This document shows positions 4,335 through 5,473 of a stretch of DNA of 5,473 bases, one piece after another. The DNA comes from Akkermansiaceae bacterium. GTDB lineage: Bacteria; Verrucomicrobiota; Verrucomicrobiia; Verrucomicrobiales; Akkermansiaceae. Under the pieces are notes generated by a model. The model was given only the letters and a program-made list of their open reading frames with translations. It was not told the origin of the DNA and ran no database searches. The position numbers and the translations under genes were made by a program. Each line of letters starts with the position of its first letter. Within the stretch, counting starts at the first letter, position 1. The stretch lies in the NCBI GenBank assembly GCA_025457805.1, contig JALOTR010000248.1, positions 1 through 5,473 on the forward strand. The letters are read 5' to 3'.

Positions 4335-5438
4335 ATGCGAATCTCGGACCGCTACATCGCAAAGCAGGTGCTCTTTGGCACTCTCTATGCCGTTCTGGTC
4401 TTGGGCTTGGTATTGGTGCTCGGCAACCTCTTCAAAAAAATCCAACCCCTGCTGGTGGACCAGAAAGCGCCGCTGGAAGTGGTTCTGCGCTTTGTCATCA
4501 ACGTGCTCCCGCTTTCGTTGATGTACACGGTCCCCTGGGGCTTCCTTTCCGCAGTTCTATTGGTATTCGGCCGCCTTTCCGCCCATCAGGAAATCACCAG
4601 CTTCCGCGTCGCCGGGGTGAGCCTGGCGCGCTTGTCCGCGCCGGTGTTCGTGATTGGTGCGCTGCTTTCGCTTGGCAGTCTTTGGCTCAACATCAACGTC
4701 GTTCCCACCTCCAAGGCCACCACCGTTCAGCTCTTGTATGAGCAGGCCACACGGGATCCGGATTCCCTGCTCAAGCCCGGTGTGGTGCAAGGAAACTTCG
4801 GCGGAGACGGAAAAGATGTGCAAAAGGCCCTGATCGAAGGCAAAGACGGCGAGTGGGTGGAAGGGTTTCATTTATATCAACTCTCCGGCACGGACGACAA
4901 AGAACGCACCTACGTTCACGCCGCCCGCGCCGCCCTCAAGGTGGATCAGGTCAACAGCCAGCTCCGCGTCAAACTTCAGAACGCTTATTTCGAGACCCAC
5001 AAATCCGATGGCAGCGTGGACCGTGTGATCGCCCGCGAGGCGGAACCGCTGCTCATCGATCTCAAGAACCCGCGCTTCAAGAAAACCCGCGCCAGCGCGA
5101 TGACAAACCAGGAGATCCTCACCGAGATCGCCACCAACCCGGAACTGCCCGAGGGGAAAAAAGTGCTCTTCCGGGCGGAAATCACCAAGCGCTATTCGTT
5201 TTCCATGGCTTGCCTCTCGTTTGCCTTCATTGCCGTGCCGCTCGGACTCGGCTCGCGCCGACGCGAAACCTCAAGTGGCCTCATCATCAGCCTGCTTATC
5301 GGTACTGGGTATTTCCTCATTACGATGTTGGCCGAGCAGTTCAAAACCGACAGCGGAGCCACCGCCGCCCTCTGGGCACCCAACATCGCCTGCGTGCTGT
5401 TAGGATTATTCCTTTTCCGTCGCGCCCGTTTCAAGTAA
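4335..5438 (+). CDS. LptF/LptG (YjgP/YjgQ) family permease, lipopolysaccharide export (367 aa)
   Basis: LptF and LptG are the membrane subunits of the LptB2FG ABC transporter, which extracts lipopolysaccharide from the inner membrane and feeds it to the periplasmic bridge. The layout matches the family: an N-terminal RISDRYIAKQV followed by membrane helices at about 12-32, 55-79 and 101-120, then a periplasmic beta-jellyroll-like domain at about 125-285, then helices at about 288-305, 313-335 and 345-361. Recognisable signatures are EITSFRVAGVS (86-96, the cytoplasmic coupling region after the second helix), NVVP (121-124) and VPLGLGSRRRETSSG (301-315). The length equals that of E. coli LptF (366). 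The LLKPGVVQGNF segment (145-155) looks slightly more LptF-like, but I do not assign F or G. The ATG at 4335 is preferred over an in-frame TTG at 4290, which lies in the hairpin loop. AAGGTG (4319-4324) serves as a Shine-Dalgarno sequence 10 bases upstream. It lies 86 bases after the desaturase, in the same direction. Confidence 0.92.
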   Translation: MRISDRYIAKQVLFGTLYAVLVLGLVLVLGNLFKKIQPLLVDQKAPLEVVLRFVINVLPLSLMYTVPWGFLSAVLLVFGRLSAHQEITSFRVAGVSLARLSAPVFVIGALLSLGSLWLNINVVPTSKATTVQLLYEQATRDPDSLLKPGVVQGNFGGDGKDVQKALIEGKDGEWVEGFHLYQLSGTDDKERTYVHAARAALKVDQVNSQLRVKLQNAYFETHKSDGSVDRVIAREAEPLLIDLKNPRFKKTRASAMTNQEILTEIATNPELPEGKKVLFRAEITKRYSFSMACLSFAFIAVPLGLGSRRRETSSGLIISLLIGTGYFLITMLAEQFKTDSGATAALWAPNIACVLLGLFLFRRARFK

Positions 5439-5451
5439 GCTGCAAGGGTTG

Positions 5452-5473
5452 ATGAAAGCCCTCCGCACAATCA
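5452..5473 (+). CDS. Start of a further plus-strand gene (runs off the right edge)
   Basis: An ATG 13 bases after the permease stop codon opens a frame reading MKALRTI before the window ends. AAGGG at 5444-5448 lies just upstream and could be its Shine-Dalgarno sequence, although the 3-base spacing is short. The tight gap suggests an operon with the permease. Seven codons are too few to name a product, and the N terminus does not resemble a typical LptF/G partner. Confidence 0.4.

Noticed and set aside
5192..5470. Minus-strand frame of 92 codons at the right edge
   Set aside because: It is antisense to the C-terminal membrane helices of the permease and is an Arg/Ser-rich shadow frame.

Overview
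The window is GC-rich (roughly 60%), densely coded bacterial DNA, and most of it is conserved housekeeping sequence. It contains mutL, rpsU (bS21), a three-histidine-box acyl-lipid/acyl-CoA desaturase and an LptF/LptG-family permease. bS21 with a charged C-terminal tail, the LptF/G permease (a Gram-negative-type envelope), few Shine-Dalgarno sequences, and the style of the secreted protein at the left edge all fit a member of the Verrucomicrobiota (Verrucomicrobiales, Luteolibacter-like). That placement is inferred from general familiarity, not from a search.

Layout. Bases 1-192 (minus strand) hold the first 64 codons of a secreted protein that leaves the window on the left. Bases 193-415 are a non-coding leader/intergenic stretch with several C6 tracts (on the transcribed strand) and two stem-loops, one of them terminator-like. 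Bases 416-2200 (minus) are mutL. Bases 2201-2399 are the gap between divergent mutL and a short plus-strand ORF, 2400-2567, which encodes a 55-residue, probably single-pass membrane protein. A strong hairpin with a 7-base U tract at 2599-2627 ends rpsU (2656-2883, minus). Bases 2884-3123 separate divergent rpsU and the desaturase. They hold an (AACC)n-type repeat in the rpsU leader, a perfect TTGACA box and three stem-loops upstream of the desaturase. Bases 3124-4248 (plus) are the desaturase with an unusual helical tail. An 86-base gap with a strong hairpin follows, then the LptF/G permease (4335-5438, plus) and the first codons of another plus-strand gene (5452 onward).

How the genes relate. 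MutL acts in mismatch repair and bS21 in the small ribosomal subunit. The desaturase and the permease both serve the envelope: one sets membrane lipid unsaturation, the other is part of the machinery that extracts lipopolysaccharide from the inner membrane. They lie in the same direction and may be co-transcribed.

I see no mobile element, CRISPR array, tRNA, rRNA or defence cassette, and no clearly new multigene system. The points most worth a second look are the MutL protein, which has lost all three metal-binding endonuclease motifs but keeps a clamp-binding motif, the coiled tail of the desaturase, the tetranucleotide repeat where the rpsU ribosome binding site should be, and the C-tract/hairpin leader of the left-edge secreted protein.
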